Origin: Prado023 sp963818445
Lineage (GTDB): Bacteria; Actinomycetota; Actinomycetes; S36-B12; CAIYMF01
Length of the DNA: 64,000 nt
Assembly (NCBI GenBank): GCA_963818445.1
Contig: CAWFSG010000012.1
Span: 62,001-126,000, forward strand
Direction: 5' to 3'
The stretch's first letter is position 1; each line of letters starts with the position of its first letter. A program made the position numbers and the translations under genes. Below are positions 20,766 to 30,699 of this stretch, piece after piece. The notes below the pieces were generated by a model that did not search any database, had not been told where the DNA came from, and saw only the letters and a program-made list of their open reading frames with translations.

Positions 20766-21570
20766 TCAGCGCAGGTTGGCCGTCATCCAGTCCGCCCCGA
20801 AGCTCACGATGTCGGCTGCCGCGAAGAGCTCCGCCTGCGCGCCTCCCACTCGCCCGATCCTCGCCCGACCGGTCGCGAGGAACTCGCGCAGGATGATCGC
20901 GAAGTAGTCCTCCTCCGGCTGGCGCTCGTCGGGGACGATCCCGTTCTCGTCGTCGAGGCACTCGACCACCACGATGCGTGGGCCGTCCGGGCCGAGCACC
21001 TTGCGGTGGCGGCGGACCCGAACGGTGTCGGGCACGTCGGCGCGGTACTCGGCGAAGTGCAGGACGGAGACGGTGTCCGGGTTCGCCCCCAGTCGCAGAA
21101 CGCGACCGCCGCCGGCAACGACCCGGTCGAGGGCCGATCCGGGGCCGTAGTAGTCGTCCCACGGCAGGCCGTCGAGCAGCTCGTTCGCCAGCCGCCCCCG
21201 CGCGGCGAACCGACCCTCCGGGTGGTCGTTGACCACCGTGCCGGGCATCGTGCGCAGCACCTCGGCGAGCACGCCCACCTCGGGCAGGACCGGGCGTCGT
21301 CGCGTTGTCGAACGGCTCTGCGTCGGCCAGGAGATCCGCCCGCTCGGACTCCGGGCGGGCTGTTCACCCAGTCCCACTCGTTGGTCGCCCCGAGGATCAT
21401 CACGAGGGTTCCCTCGGGGCCGATCGCCCGCTCGACCGCCTCGATCACGCCGAGCGGCACCACCCTGCACACGGTCCGATCCGGCGCAGGGAGGCGTGCA
21501 GGAACAGCAGGTCGCCGGGCCGGACGCCGAGGGCGACCAGGTCTGCGGCCAGCGACGTGGGTGTCAGCAT
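20766..21570 (-). CDS. aminoglycoside 3-N-acetyltransferase family protein (multiple frameshifts)
   Basis: AAC(3)/YokD-type acetyltransferase. From ATG 21570: VRPGDLLFLHASLRRIG, then after a shift near 21480 VIEAVERAIGPEGTLVM. Two further shifts near 21365 and 21295 recover the natural PESERADLLADAEPFDN and PVLPEVGVLAEVLRTMPG. The rest (NDHPEGRFAARGRLA, the acetyl-CoA site GSALDRVVAGGGRVLRLG) is open to 20766. The family acetylates the 3-amino group of 2-deoxystreptamine, but chromosomal members in environmental actinobacteria often have unknown substrates. It is divergent from the hydroxyproline operon with only 28 bases between starts. Confidence 0.78.
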
Positions 21571-21598
21571 CGATCCAGTGTGCGCCAGAATCGCCCCC

Positions 21599-22537
21599 AT
21601 GACATTCCCCGGCGTGATCGTCCCCCTGGTGACCCCCTTCGACGAGGACGGCGGCCTGGCCCTCGACGGGTTCGGCCCGCTCGTCGAGTTCGTCCTGGCC
21701 GGGGGCGTCTCCGGCCTGGTTGCCGCGGGCACGACGGGCGAGGGCTACGCCCTGGACCTCGACGAGCGGCGGGCGGTGATCGAGGCTGTCATCGCCGCGG
21801 CAGCGGGCCGCGTGCCCGTGCTGGTCGGCGTCGGCGGCACCGCCACCCGCGAGGCGCTGGCCCAGGCGCGGCTGGCCCTGGAGTGCGGCGCCGACGGGCT
21901 CATGGTGGCGGCCCCGGCCTACGTGCTGCCCACCCCCGAGGAGCTCGGCCGGCACGTGCGGGCGGTCCTCGACGCGGCCCCGCTGCCGACGGTGCTCTAC
22001 GACTACCCGGACCGCACGGGCGTGTCCTTCACGGAGAAGGCGCTGGACGCCGTCGCCGCCGACCCGCTGGTCGTCGGGATCAAGGAGGCCTCCGGCGACC
22101 TGACCCGGGTACGCCGCCTGCGCCGCCGGTACGGCGCCGACCTGCCGATCGTGTGCGGCGCGGACTCGATCGCGATGCGCTACTTCGAGATGGGCGTCGA
22201 CTCGTGGATCGGCGGTGTGGCCAACGCCCTGCCCGGCGAGCACGTCGCACTCCTCGAGGCCGCGCTGGCCGGGGACTCCGCGACGGCGTGGGCGTGGCAG
22301 AAGCAGATGATGCCCCTGCTGCGCAGCGCCGAGCGCACCCACTACACGCCCAAGGTCCGCCACGCCCTCGAGCTGCGCGGCATCCCGGTCGGACCCCCGC
22401 GCCCGCCCCTGGCCGCGCTCGACGCGTCCGAGGCCCACGAGGTCGCGACCCGCCTGACGATCGCCCTGGGCCAGTCCGACGCCCTCCCCTCGACCACGAC
22501 GCACGGCCCGCTCGCACCCGACGCCTACCCCCTGCCC
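21599..22537 (+). CDS. DapA-family 1-pyrroline-4-hydroxy-2-carboxylate deaminase domain (in frame with next gene)
   Basis: About 313 residues of the DapA/NanA TIM-barrel family. It has the GTTGEGYAL phosphate-loop-like motif near residue 45, Tyr in VLYDYPDRTG and the Schiff-base lysine in VGIKEASGD. Context identifies it as the hydroxyproline-pathway deaminase (LhpC/HypD), converting Pyr4H2C to alpha-ketoglutarate semialdehyde: the dehydrogenase, D-amino-acid-type oxidase and hydroxyproline epimerase follow at once. There is no stop codon in this frame, nor in either other frame over the last 75 bases before the dehydrogenase start. A 20-residue Pro/Thr-rich stretch continues straight into it, so the product appears to be a fusion. 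Confidence 0.8.
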
Positions 22538-23990
22538 ATGCATACCGACGCCTACATCAACGGCGCCTTCGTGCCCGCGGCCAACGGCGCGACCATGGAG
22601 GTGCACAACCCGGCAACCGGCCGGGTGATCGCCACAGTCGCCGCCTGCGGGGCGCGAGGACGTGGACCGTGCCGTGGCCGCTGCCCGCGAGGTCTTCGAA
22701 CGCGGCGAGTGGTCGCGCGCGCACCCCGCGCACCGCCGGCGGGTGCTGACCCGGTTCGCCAAGCTGATCGAGCGGCACACCGAGGACCTCGCCCGGCTGG
22801 ACTCCCTGGAGGCCGGCAAGCCGATCACCGACTGCCGCGAGGGCGACATCCCCGAGTCCGCCGAGACGTTCCGCTGGTTCGCCGAGGCGATCGACAAGGT
22901 CTATGACCGCGTCGCCCCGACCGGCGTCGACGTCGTGGCCCGGATCACCCGCGAGCCGATCGGCGTGGTGGGTGCGGTGATCCCGTGGAACTTCCCCACC
23001 CAGATGTTCGCCTGGAAGGTCGCCCCTGCGCTGGCGATGGGCAACTCCGTGATCGTCAAGCCCGCCGAGCAGACGAGCATGGCCGCGCTGCTGCTCGCAG
23101 AGCTCGGCCGCGACGCCGGGCTGCCCAAGGGCGTGCTCAACGTGCTGCCCGGGCTCGGGGAGGAGGCCGGCAGAGCCCTCGGCCTGCACCCGGACGTCGA
23201 CATGGTCACCTTCACCGGATCGACCGAAGTGGGCCGGTACTTCCTGGAGTACGCCGCCCGCTCGAACCTCAAGCGGGTCACGCTGGAGTGCGGCGGCAAG
23301 AGTCCGCAGGTCGTCCTCGAGTCGGTGCGCGACCTCGACGAGGTGGCCGCCGAGGCCGTGAAGGCCGCCTTCTGGAACATGGGCGAGAACTGCTCGGCCG
23401 GGTCACGGATCCTGGTGCACCGCACGCTGCAGGCCGGGCTGGTCGAGCGCCTGGTCCAGGCGACGGCCGACCTGCGCGTCGGCGACCCGAGCGAGCCGCG
23501 CACCCAGGTCGGCCCGCTGATCGATCCGGCGGCGTGCGGGCGCAGCGCCGGGTACGTCGCCCGCGGGGTGGCCGACGGGGCGCGGGTGGCGTTCGGCGGC
23601 GGTCCGGTGCTCGAGGAGACCGGCGGCTGGTTCTTCGCCCCCACCATCCTCGACGACGTCCCGCCCGACTCGGTGGTCGCCACTGAGGAGATCTTCGGGC
23701 CGATCGTGGCCGTCATCCCCTTCGACACTGAGGAAGAGGCGATCGCTCTGGCCAACGCCACGTCCTACGGGCTGGCCGCCTCGCTGTGGAGCGACGACAT
23801 CGATGCCGCCCACCGCGTGGCCCGGATGCTCAAGGCCGGCACCGTGTCGATCAACTGCTACTCCGAGGGCGACATCACCACGCCGTTCGGCGGCTACAAG
23901 CAGTCCGGGTTCGGGGGGCGCGACAAGGGACTGGACTCCCTCGAGCAGTACTCCGAGACCAAGACGACGTGGCTGAAGGTCCGCTGGTGA
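22538..23990 (+). CDS. alpha-ketoglutarate semialdehyde dehydrogenase (frameshifted; fused downstream of deaminase)
   Basis: Complete aldehyde dehydrogenase of about 483 residues beginning MHTDAYINGAFVPAANG. Motifs: VIPWNFPTQM, FTGSTEVGRYF, the general base in LECGGKSPQ, the catalytic cysteine in MGENCSAGSRI and a C-terminal YKQSGFGGRDKGLDSL. One extra C near 22653 (VAACGA to EDVDRAVAAARE) breaks the frame; after it the frame is open to TGA 23988. In the hydroxyproline pathway it would oxidise alpha-ketoglutarate semialdehyde to 2-oxoglutarate. It is in the same frame as the deaminase without an intervening stop. Internal initiation at ATG 22538 is possible but lacks a clear ribosome site. 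Confidence 0.85.
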
Positions 23991-25253
23991 GCCGCGTCGT
24001 CGTCATCGGCGCGGGGATCATCGGAGCGTCGGTCGCCTCGTCGCTGGCCCGCCGCGGGGCCGAGGTGACGGTTCTGGACCCCGGCCCGCCCCGCGAGGGC
24101 TCGTCCGCTGCCAACGCCGGGCACCTCGTGCCCAGCCACATCATCCCGTTCGCCTCCCCCGGCATGGTCGGAGCCGGGCTGCGCTCGCTGGCCCGCCGCG
24201 ACGGGGCCTTCGCCATCAACCCGAGGCTGCGCCGCCAGCTGGCGCCCTGGTTGGTGCAGTTCGCGGCAGCCAGCACCGAGGCCAATGTGCGCCGCGGGGC
24301 GCCGGCCCTCGAGTGGCTGCTGGCGACATCGATGACCGAGATCGACCGCCTCGTGGCGGCCGGGGTCGAGCTCGACCACGCCCGTGACGGCCTGATCCAG
24401 GTGTTCACCCGACCCGAGAGCATGGCGGGCGCACAGCACGAGGCCGAGCACATGCGCGAGCTCGGCTACCCGGCTCAGGAGATGTCCCTCGATGACCTGC
24501 ACGCCGCCGAGCCCCTCGTGCACGACGCTGTCGGGGCGATCCTGCTGACCCGCGACGGGCGGCTCAACCCCGCCCTGCTCCTCGACGCCCTGCGCGCGGA
24601 GGCGATGGCGCACGGGGCCGAGTTCCGCTCCGCCACCGTCACCGGCATCGCCACCGGGCCGACCGCGGTCCTCACCGCCGACGGACCCGTACCCGCCGAG
24701 CAGGTCGTGCTCGCCGCCGGGGTCTGGACCCCCGAGCTGGCCGCGACCGTTCCCGCTGGCTGACGGGTGGACCCCGCGACTGCCGATCCTGCCCGCGAAG
24801 GGCTACAGCGTCACGGTCCCCGACGTGCCAGAGGTGCCCCGTCGACCGCTGCTCCTGATGGACCAGCGGCTGGCCGTCACCCCGATGGGTGGCGGGCTGC
24901 GGATCACCGGGCGCTTCGAGCTGACCGGCCCGGCCGATCGTTCCGTGCCGGCTCAGCGCACCGACGCCCTGCTCGCCGGCGCCCGCGCGGCACTGACCCT
25001 GCCGACGGACGCCCGGGCCACCCAGCCCTGGAGCGGCCTGCGCCCCGCGACGCCCGACGGCCTGCCGCTGATCGGTCGGATCGCCCCCGGCTCACCGGTC
25101 GTCGTCGCCTCCGGCCATGGGATGCTCGGCACCACGACCGGCCCCGGAACCGGCGAGCTGGTCGCGGCGATCGTAGCCGGCGACGACCCGCCCATCGACG
25201 TCACGGCGCTCTCCCCCGAACGGTTCGGTCGACTGCCCAGGAGGGTTCGATGA
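23987..25253 (+). CDS. FAD-dependent cis-4-hydroxy-D-proline oxidase/dehydrogenase (frameshifted)
   Basis: DadA-like amino-acid oxidase. The GTG at 23987 overlaps the dehydrogenase stop (GTGA). The N-terminal FAD fold is VVVIGAGIIGASVASSLARR; the first 258 codons end at GVWTPELAATVPA. Around 24757-24775 one or two indels shift the frame, after which TPRLPILPAKGYSVT, DQRLAVTPMGGGLRITG and the C-terminal SGHGMLGTTTGPGTGELVA complete the protein (about 421 residues). The enzyme would oxidise cis-4-hydroxy-D-proline to Pyr4H2C, feeding the deaminase. It shares an ATGA overlap with the epimerase. A generic D-amino-acid dehydrogenase is the alternative, but the neighbours argue against it. Confidence 0.83.
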
Positions 25254-26254
25254 GGTCCACCAAGGTCCTGCACTGCGTCGAGTCGCACACCGAGGGGATG
25301 CCCACGCGGGTGGTGGTCGGCGGGGTGGGCGTCATCCCGGGCGACACGATGGAGGCCCGCCGCCAGCACCTGATCCACGAGCGCGACGACCTGCGCACGT
25401 TCCTCATGTACGAGCCGCGCGGCCACGGGGCGATGAGCGGGGCGATCCTGCAGCCGCCGACGCGGCCGGACGCCGACTGGGGCGTGCTCTACATCGAGGT
25501 CGCCGGCTGCCTGCCGATGTGCGGCCACGGAACGATCGGTGTCGCGACGGTGCTCGTCGAGACCGGGATGGTCAAGGTCCATGAGCCGATCACCACGATC
25601 CGCCTGGACACCCCTGCCGGACTCGTCGTCGCCGAGGTCGCGGTGCGGAGCGGCCGCGCCGAGTCCGTGACCATCCGCAACGTGGCCTCCTTCGCGACCA
25701 CCCTCGACGCCCGCGTCGACGTCCCCGGGTACGGCTCCGTTCGCTACGACATGGCGTTCGGCGGCAACTTCTACGCGATCGTGGAGCTCGAGGAGGTGGG
25801 CGTTCCCTTCGGCCAGGAGCACGCCCGCGAGCTGATGGCCCTCGGTCTGGCCCTGATGGACGCGATCGAGACGACGGCTCCCCCGGTGCATCCCGGTGAG
25901 CCGGGGATCCACGGCTGCCACCACGCCCAGCTCGTCGCGCCCGGGTCGACTGCCGAGCACTCCCGGCACGCCATGGTGATCCGCCCGGGCTACTTCGACC
26001 GTTCCCCGTGCGGCACGGGCACCAGCGCGCGCATGGCCCAGCTGCACGCGCGCGGACTGCTCGGGCTGGATGCGGACTTCGTCAACATGTCCCTGCTGGA
26101 TCGCCCCTTCATCGGGCGGCTGGTGGAGTCGACCACCGTGGCCGGGCTCGACGCCGTCGTACCGACCATCACCGGCAGCGCGTGGATCACCGGCACGTCC
26201 CAGTACGTCCTGGACCCGAGCGACCCGTTCCCGACCGGCTTCCTGCTGGGCTGA
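25250..26254 (+). CDS. 4-hydroxyproline 2-epimerase (proline racemase family)
   Basis: Intact 334-residue proline racemase superfamily enzyme. Both catalytic cysteines are present, in LPMCGHGTIG and SPCGTGTSARMA; this pair marks epimerases and racemases rather than trans-3-hydroxyproline dehydratases, which have Ser or Thr in place of the first Cys. It converts trans-4-hydroxy-L-proline to cis-4-hydroxy-D-proline, the first step of the pathway encoded by the preceding three domains. A strong AGGAGGG lies just before ATG 25250, and the ATGA overlap with the oxidase implies coupling. It is the last gene of the operon. Confidence 0.88.
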   Translation: MRSTKVLHCVESHTEGMPTRVVVGGVGVIPGDTMEARRQHLIHERDDLRTFLMYEPRGHGAMSGAILQPPTRPDADWGVLYIEVAGCLPMCGHGTIGVATVLVETGMVKVHEPITTIRLDTPAGLVVAEVAVRSGRAESVTIRNVASFATTLDARVDVPGYGSVRYDMAFGGNFYAIVELEEVGVPFGQEHARELMALGLALMDAIETTAPPVHPGEPGIHGCHHAQLVAPGSTAEHSRHAMVIRPGYFDRSPCGTGTSARMAQLHARGLLGLDADFVNMSLLDRPFIGRLVESTTVAGLDAVVPTITGSAWITGTSQYVLDPSDPFPTGFLLG

Positions 26255-26301
26255 GGTCTGGGCCGCAGGCGGAGTTCTCGATCCCGCGGGAGGATGGGGG
26301 G

Positions 26302-26872
26302 ATGAATCCTGACGACCGAGGACCTCGTCGTCCTTCTCGACGCCCAGGGCCAGCCCTGCGGCACCGCGAACCGCAGCACGGTCCACGGGCAGAGCACGCC
26401 CCTGCACCTGGCCTTCTCCTGCTACGTCGTCGACGCCGGGGGCATGGTCCTCATGACCCGTCGGGCGCTCACGAAGCTGACCTGGCCGGGGGTGTGGACC
26501 AACGCCTGCTGCGGACATCCCCAGCCCGGCGAGGCCTTCGAGGACGCGATCCGGCGACGGCTCGACCAGGAGCTGGGCGCGCGCGCCACGGCGATCGCAC
26601 CGGTGCTGCCGGACTTCCGCTACGAGGCGATCGACGCCTCGGGAATCCGCGAGAACGAGGTGTGCCCGGTCTTCGTGGCCACCCTCGACGGGGGCCTCGA
26701 CCCTGACCCGGCCGAGGTGATGGAGTACCGCTGGGTCGACCCTGCCGCCCTGGCCTCCGTGGCCAAGCACAGCGCATGGCTGCTCAGCCCGTGGAGCGTG
26801 GCGCAGATCCGGCAGATGGACCTGACCCAGCTCGATCAGGCGCTGGTGACCGACGGGGTCCCGGCTCAGTAG
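26302..26872 (+). CDS. idi: isopentenyl-diphosphate delta-isomerase, type I (frameshift at codon 3)
   Basis: Nudix-fold IPP isomerase of about 189 residues, interconverting IPP and DMAPP for isoprenoid synthesis. Motifs: TPLHLAFSCYVVD, the catalytic cysteine in TNACCGHPQPGEAF, the Nudix-like block RLDQELG, the metal/base glutamates in GIRENEVCPVF, and EYRWVDP. The main frame has no start. ATG 26302, with GGAGG upstream, leads in once a single extra C at about 26308 is removed (MNLTTEDLVVLLD). The stop at 26872 overlaps the end of the helicase gene on the other strand by seven bases. Confidence 0.87.
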
Positions 26873-29463
26873 CAGTCCACCGACGTCACCCGCACCACAG
26901 CCGCCCCCTCCTCGTCGCTGGCGGCAAGGTCGACCACCGCGCTGATCCCCCAGTCGTGGTCGGAGTCCGGGTCGTCGAAGACCTGCCGGACGATCCATGT
27001 ACCCGGCTTCTGCTCGATCTGCAGCAGCAGCGGCCCGCGCGACGAGGGCCCAGTGCCCAGGTACTCGTGCTGGGCGTAGTACTCGTCCATGGCGGCGCGC
27101 CACCGGTCGGCGTCCCAGCCGGCCTCGGCGTCGAGCTCGCCGAGGTCGTCCCAGCGGCGAAGCGCCGCCAGCTCGACCCGACGGAACAGCGCGTTGCGCA
27201 CCAGCACCCGGAAGGCCCGGACGTTGGCCGTGACCGGCGGAGGTCCCGCGTCGACGCTGCGCCGGCCCACGGCCGCCATGTCCGCGTCCTCGGGGTGCAG
27301 CAGCCGCTCCCACTCGTCCAGCAGGCTCGAGTCGACCTGGCGGACGAGCTCGCCCAGCCACTCGGTGAGGTCCGCCAGCTCCTCGGTGCGCGCCTCGTCG
27401 GGCACCGTGCGCTTGAGCGCCTTGTAGGCATCGGCCAGGTAGCGCAGCACCAGGCCCTCGGACGCGGCGAGCTTGTGGTAGCCGACGTACTCCACGAACG
27501 TCATCGCCAGCTCGGAGAGCTCACGGGCCACCGACTTCGGCCGCAACGGGTACTCGGTGACCCACGGGTGGCCCTCGGCGTAGATCTCGTAGGCCGCCTC
27601 GAGCAGGTCGGCCAGCGGCTTGGGCCAGGTGACCTCCTCCAGCAGCTCCATCCGCTCCTCGTACTCGATCCCCTCGGCCTTCATCGCGGCCACGGCCTCG
27701 CCGCGGGCGCGGAACTGCTGGGCGAAGAGGACCTGCCGCGGGTCCTCGAGGGTGGACTCGATCACCGAGAGCACGTCCAGGGCGTAGGTCTCGGACTCCC
27801 GGTCGAGCAGTTCGATCGCCGCCAGGGCGAACGTCGACAGCGGCTGGTTGAGGGCGAAGTCGACCTGGAGCTCGTCGACGATGCGCAGCGTCCGGCCGTC
27901 GGCGTCCGGCGGATCGAGGACCTCGAGCACTCCGGCGGCCAGCAGGGACTCGCGCATGGCAGCTGCCCGCTCGACCAGCGCCTCACGGGCCGCGGGCTCC
28001 TCGTCGTTGTCGGTCAGCAGGTGCGTCATGGCGGCCGCGGCGTCACCCGGGCGGTGGGCCACGTTGAGCAGCATGGCGTGGGTCACGTCGAAGCGGGAGC
28101 GCAGCGGCTCGGGCTCGGCGGCCACGAGCCGGTCGAACGTGGCCCGGCTCCACGTCGGGGCCCCGTCGGGCGGCTTCTTGCGCACGATCCTGCGCAGCTT
28201 CTTCGGGTCCTCGCCGGCCTTGGCGACCAGTCGCTGGTTCTCGATCTCGTGCTCGGGGGCCTGGACGACCACCGTGCCGTCGAGGTCGAACCCGGCACGG
28301 CCGGCTCGGCCGGCGATCTGGTGGAACTCCCGGGCGCGCAGCAGCCTCGTGCGCCGCCCGTCGTACTTGGACAGGGAGGTGATCAGGACCGTGCGGATCG
28401 GGACGTTGATGCCCACGCCCAGGGTGTCGGTGCCGCACACCACCTTGAGCAGCCCAGCCCTGGTCAGCTGCTCGACGAGGCGTCGGTAGCGCGGAAGCAT
28501 GCCCGCGTGGTGCACGCCGATCCCGTGACGCACCAGTCGGGTCAGGGTGCGGCCGAACCCCGCCGTGAACCGGAAGTCCCCGATGGCCTCGGCGATCGCG
28601 TCCTTCTCCGCACGGGTGCACACGTTCAGGCTCATCAGCGCCTGGGCCCGCTCCAGCGCGAGGGCCTGGGTCGGGTGCACCACGTAGATCGGTGCGCGAT
28701 CAGCCTCCAGCAGCTCCTCGATCGTCTCGTGGATGGGCTTCAGGGAGTAGGAGTACGTCAGGGGGACAGGCCGCTCGCCGCCGGCCACGATCGCGGCGGG
28801 CTGGCCGGTCCGGCGGGTGAGGTCGTCACGGATGCGCCTCATGTCGCCGAGCGTGGCGGACATCAGCAGGAACTGGGCGTCCGTCAGCTCGATGAGCGGC
28901 ACCTGCCAGGCCCAGCCGCGGTCGCGGTCGCCGTAGTAGTGGAACTCGTCCATGCAGATCACGCCGACGTCCACCGACGTTCCCTGACGCAGGGCCAGGT
29001 TGGCCAGGATCTCAGCGGTCGCGCAGATGACCGGGGCCTCGGGGTTGACGGCCGCATCCCCGGTGATCATTCCCACCCGCTCGGGCCCGAGCAGGTCGCA
29101 CAGGTCGAAGAACTTCTCCGAGACCAGCGCCTTGATCGGGGCGGTGTAGTAGGTGCGCCGACCCTGGGCCAGCGCGAAGAACATCGCACCGATGGCCACC
29201 AGGCTCTTGCCCGACCCCGTGGGGGTGGACAGGATCACGTGCGACCCGGAGGCCAGCTCGAGCAGGGCGTCCTCCTGCGCGGGGTAGAGCGTGAGGCCGT
29301 TGTCCGCCGCCCAGGTGGCGAACTCCTCGAGCAGGTCCTCGGGGCTGGGGGCTCCGTCGGTTCCTGCCGGACCAGACGAGGCGTGCGCCGCGAGCAGGTC
29401 GATCAGGGACCCGCCCGACTGCGCGCCGGCAGGCTCGGGCTGCTGTCCGTCGCTGGGGGTCAC
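26866..29463 (-). CDS. DEAD/DEAH-box superfamily 2 helicase with DUF3516
   Basis: Intact 865-residue helicase. Motifs: Walker A TPTGSGKSL near residue 82, DEFH as motif II (MDEFHYYGDRDRG), SAT as motif III (LLMSATLGD), and the C-terminal RecA domain with GVGINVPIRTVLITSLSKYDG and QIAGRAGRAGFD. The last 350 residues form the actinobacterial DUF3516 domain. The architecture resembles Ski2-like RNA helicases; the cellular substrate is not established. It is one of the longest uninterrupted frames in the window. Confidence 0.9.
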   Translation of the reverse strand: MTPSDGQQPEPAGAQSGGSLIDLLAAHASSGPAGTDGAPSPEDLLEEFATWAADNGLTLYPAQEDALLELASGSHVILSTPTGSGKSLVAIGAMFFALAQGRRTYYTAPIKALVSEKFFDLCDLLGPERVGMITGDAAVNPEAPVICATAEILANLALRQGTSVDVGVICMDEFHYYGDRDRGWAWQVPLIELTDAQFLLMSATLGDMRRIRDDLTRRTGQPAAIVAGGERPVPLTYSYSLKPIHETIEELLEADRAPIYVVHPTQALALERAQALMSLNVCTRAEKDAIAEAIGDFRFTAGFGRTLTRLVRHGIGVHHAGMLPRYRRLVEQLTRAGLLKVVCGTDTLGVGINVPIRTVLITSLSKYDGRRTRLLRAREFHQIAGRAGRAGFDLDGTVVVQAPEHEIENQRLVAKAGEDPKKLRRIVRKKPPDGAPTWSRATFDRLVAAEPEPLRSRFDVTHAMLLNVAHRPGDAAAAMTHLLTDNDEEPAAREALVERAAAMRESLLAAGVLEVLDPPDADGRTLRIVDELQVDFALNQPLSTFALAAIELLDRESETYALDVLSVIESTLEDPRQVLFAQQFRARGEAVAAMKAEGIEYEERMELLEEVTWPKPLADLLEAAYEIYAEGHPWVTEYPLRPKSVARELSELAMTFVEYVGYHKLAASEGLVLRYLADAYKALKRTVPDEARTEELADLTEWLGELVRQVDSSLLDEWERLLHPEDADMAAVGRRSVDAGPPPVTANVRAFRVLVRNALFRRVELAALRRWDDLGELDAEAGWDADRWRAAMDEYYAQHEYLGTGPSSRGPLLLQIEQKPGTWIVRQVFDDPDSDHDWGISAVVDLAASDEEGAAVVRVTSVDCY

Positions 29464-29519
29464 GCCCTGACCCTCCCATGGCCGACCCTGATCGCGCGCA
29501 TGGATCGTCGTCGGGACGG

Positions 29520-30434
29520 TCAGTGCTTGTTCGCGTTCGCCGCCGCCAGGCGCAGCGCCTCGGCCATCCGCACCACGGTCGGCTGCTCGCGAAGCGCGGG
29601 CCGGGTCGCCAGCCAGATGTGCCGCGGGGTCGGGGCCGGGCCGAGCCGGCGGACGGCGACACCGTGCCGCAGGGCACCGAGTGCCAGCAGGGGCACCAAC
29701 GACACCCCCATCCCCGCGGCCACATACCCCTGCGTGACCGGGAACTCGTCGCTCTCGGCGATCACCTTCGGGGTGAAGCCGGCGCGCCGACAGATGGCGA
29801 CGGTGGTCCGCTGCACGTAGTCGTCCGGCCCGGTCGTGACGATCCAGTCCGCCTCGGAGAGGTCCTCGAGGTTCACGACGCGACGACGTGCCAACGGATG
29901 GGTGCTGGGCAGCAGCAGCCGGTACTCGTCATCGAGCAGGTGCCAACGGTGCAGGTCGTCGTCGGGCTGGGCGCCGCGCGCGAACGGCTCGACCACGACC
30001 ACCAGCTCGACCTCACCGGCGCGCAGGCGACGCAGGGCGGCCGCGGTCTCGTCCACGCTGGGCCGGACCTTCACGCCGGGCATGACCTCGCGCAGCGTGG
30101 CGATCGCTTCCGGGAGCAGCGACTCGCCGGCTGAGGGGAACGCGACCACCCGGATGCGCCCGACCCGCCCCTCGCGCAGGTCAGCCAGGGCGTTCTCGGC
30201 CTCCTCGACCTCATGGAGCACCCGCCCCGCGTGCTCGGCCAGCAACTGCCCGGCCGCGGTCGGGCGAACGCCGCGACCCGCCTTCTCGAACAGGACCGAT
30301 CCCGCCTGAGCCTCCAGCTGGGCCAGCTGCTGACTCACCGCCGACACCGTGTACCCCAGGGCTGCAGCCGCCTGGGTCAGGGATCCCTCCTCGACCACCG
30401 TCCGGTGAACCACCAGCAATCGCGTGCTCAACAT
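29520..30434 (-). CDS. LysR family transcriptional regulator
   Basis: Intact 304-residue LysR-type regulator. The N-terminal winged HTH is clear (EEGSLTQAAAALGYTVSAVSQQLAQLE), followed by a co-inducer domain with VRPSVDE and an LVPLLALGAL segment near the end. It is divergent from a tiny membrane peptide gene at 30554, with a comparatively AT-rich 119-base gap that probably holds both promoters. The short direct repeat CAATA-CCTAAG-CAATA there is a candidate binding element. The regulon is unknown; autoregulation and control of the small gene would be typical. Confidence 0.9.
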   Translation of the reverse strand: MLSTRLLVVHRTVVEEGSLTQAAAALGYTVSAVSQQLAQLEAQAGSVLFEKAGRGVRPTAAGQLLAEHAGRVLHEVEEAENALADLREGRVGRIRVVAFPSAGESLLPEAIATLREVMPGVKVRPSVDETAAALRRLRAGEVELVVVVEPFARGAQPDDDLHRWHLLDDEYRLLLPSTHPLARRRVVNLEDLSEADWIVTTGPDDYVQRTTVAICRRAGFTPKVIAESDEFPVTQGYVAAGMGVSLVPLLALGALRHGVAVRRLGPAPTPRHIWLATRPALREQPTVVRMAEALRLAAANANKH

Positions 30435-30553
30435 GGACCAACTCTACAGGAACGCTGAACAATACCTAAGCAATAGTCGCTGGACTGCGAACGATTGTCG
30501 GCGTACCGTTATGTCCGTAAAGCACACCGCCCGCAACTACGAAGGTGATCCTC

Positions 30554-30688
30554 GTGATCGTTGTCCTGTTCCTCCTCCTGCTGCTGCTGAGCGTTCTCGC
30601 GCCCTGGCTGGGCACGGACACCAGCGACGACCGCAGCGAGAAGGCCCGCCCGGAGCAGGGCTGGTACCCCCCGCTCGGCATCCACTGA
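30554..30688 (+). CDS. small single-pass membrane peptide divergent from LysR gene
   Basis: 44-residue frame beginning with GTG 30554, eight bases after GAAGG; an in-frame GTG at 30545 is the alternative. The first 16 residues are almost all Ile, Val, Leu and Phe, forming one membrane helix (IVVLFLLLLLLSVLAPWLG). A short soluble tail (TDTSDDRSEKARPEQG, ending GWYPPLGIH) follows. It faces a LysR regulator across a likely shared promoter region. No function is known to me; it could be a regulated membrane micro-protein. Confidence 0.5.
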   Translation: MIVVLFLLLLLLSVLAPWLGTDTSDDRSEKARPEQGWYPPLGIH

Positions 30689-30699
30689 CCGTCACACTC

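Noticed and set aside
21599..26254. Assignment of the DapA-family gene to lysine biosynthesis or sialic acid metabolism
   Set aside because: Its immediate neighbours are the three other hydroxyproline-pathway enzymes in one operon, which fits the Pyr4H2C deaminase better.
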